Assembly (NCBI GenBank): GCA_009886815.1
Contig: QXYP01000344.1
Coordinates: forward strand, 1,295 to 6,361
DNA from: Halieaceae bacterium
GTDB lineage: Bacteria > Pseudomonadota > Gammaproteobacteria > Pseudomonadales > Halieaceae
Length of the DNA: 5,067 bases
Direction: 5' to 3'
Position 1 is the stretch's first letter. Every line of letters begins with the position of its first letter. The translations under genes and the position numbers were made by a program. Shown in pieces: positions 4,774-5,067 of this stretch. Below the pieces are notes generated by a model that ran no database searches, was not told the origin of the DNA, and saw only the letters and a list, made by a program, of their open reading frames with translations.

Positions 4774-5067
4774 TTACTCCTCCAGTAGCTGCAGAATTTC
4801 AGCGCGCAGTGCATCCTCATCTCCTCGTTTAAACCCGACGTGAACGGCCCTAACGCGTCCTTCGCGATCGATTAAGTAACCCGACGGCATGCCGTTAACA
4901 GCGTAGGCCTTGGGTACGCTGCCTTCGGTGTCAATGGCAATGGGGTAGGTCACAGGGTATCGCGCGAGAAAGTCCCAGGCGTCTTCTTCGACAACATCGA
5001 CGCTAATCGCCATAACTTTGAGGCCCTTGGGAGCTAAGTCCCGATAGATCGCGTCTAAAGCGGGTAG
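4774..5067 (-). CDS. TlpA-type thioredoxin-fold protein, C-terminal part (partial)
   Basis: Ninety-seven residues are visible and the start lies beyond the window edge. TlpA/ResA-type proteins are periplasmic thiol reductases with a CxxC site. The first visible residues L-P-A-L (1-4) match the segment that follows W-C-x-x-C-R-x-E in this family, so the active-site cysteines should lie just outside. Inside the window I see the strand G-L-K-V-M-A-I-S-V-D (15-24), the insert helix D-A-W-D-F-L (29-34), the Y-A-V-N-G-M-P-S-G-Y-L-I-D loop (55-67) with the cis-proline at P61, and G-R-V-R-A-V-H-V-G-F (70-79). An ATG at 5013 is internal to the fold (residue 19) and is not the start. The gene ends four bases before the DUF4266 start. 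It may reduce the cysteines of the DUF4266 protein; that is inference. Confidence 0.88.
   Translation of the reverse strand, partial: LPALDAIYRDLAPKGLKVMAISVDVVEEDAWDFLARYPVTYPIAIDTEGSVPKAYAVNGMPSGYLIDREGRVRAVHVGFKRGDEDALRAEILQLLEE
4777..4783 (-). promoter_or_regulatory. Ribosome binding site for the DUF4266 gene
   Basis: GGAGGAG on the minus strand (4783 to 4777) is a near-ideal Shine-Dalgarno sequence seven bases before TTG 4769. It is also the last Glu-Glu codons of the TlpA-like gene, so the two genes are packed together. It decides the TTG start over the upstream ATG. Confidence 0.75.

Larger units (their letters stand above)
1415..5067 (-). other. Probable six-gene redox operon (5' end outside the window)
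   Basis: TlpA-like, DUF4266, DUF3570, ApbE-like, DCC and flavin-reductase-like genes run head to tail. Junctions, in order: 4-base gap, 14-base overlap (or a 7-base gap with the alternative start), 26-base overlap (or 8), 29-base gap, 3-base gap. I see no promoter or terminator inside. The first four genes are the more tightly coupled block. The last two may be an added module, as the 29-base gap is the only sizable one. Confidence 0.7.

Noticed and set aside
4548..4820. ATG at 4820 as start of the DUF4266 lipoprotein
   Set aside because: It would put 17 polar and basic residues before the signal sequence and overlap the TlpA gene; TTG 4769 has a near-perfect ribosome binding site.
4446..4832. 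Plus-strand frame of 128 codons opposite the DUF4266 and DUF3570 junction
   Set aside because: It is antisense to two genes with recognised domains and signal sequences and has no motif of its own.
4774..5013. ATG at 5013 as start of a small thioredoxin-like gene
   Set aside because: The frame stays open to the window edge, and residues before the ATG fit the TlpA fold, so the ATG is internal.

Overview
The window looks like chromosome of a marine-type gammaproteobacterium, with moderate GC. This rests on family content (a RecX-like tail, a DUF3014 protein, a DUF4266/DUF3570/ApbE-like cluster) and not on any marker gene. I cannot name the genus. There are no rRNA or tRNA genes, mobile elements or CRISPR arrays. 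Every intact gene reads on the minus strand; only a gene end at positions 1-111 reads on the plus strand.

Layout from right to left, the direction of transcription: (a) 5067-4774, the C-terminal part of a TlpA-type thioredoxin-fold protein, cut by the window edge just after its expected CxxC; (b) 4769-4548, a small DUF4266 lipoprotein with a Gly/Cys tail ending GGGCGCN; (c) 4561-3371, a DUF3570 outer-membrane beta-barrel; (d) 3396-2431, a variant ApbE-type flavin transferase; (e) 2401-2060, a DCC-family (DUF393) thiol oxidoreductase; (f) 2056-1415, a flavin-reductase-like split-barrel protein. These six genes are overlapping or separated by at most 29 bases and form one probable operon whose promoter lies outside the window. 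A 292-base spacer follows, carrying a palindrome and repeated heptamers. Then comes a separate minus-strand DUF3014 gene (1122-259), convergent with the end of a recX-like gene (1-111).

The operon has a consistent redox theme: two thioredoxin-fold proteins, a flavin-attaching enzyme family, a flavin reductase, and two cell-envelope proteins of unknown function. The barrel protein carries two SGAS motifs, one with the aspartate spacing (D-x-x-S-G-A-S) of ApbE flavinylation sites. The ApbE-like enzyme has Gly where most family members have a metal-binding Asp, and has no visible export signal. My working hypothesis is an envelope redox module in which the ApbE-like enzyme modifies the barrel or the small lipoprotein. 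That is inference: the domain families and motifs are visible, the chemistry is not.
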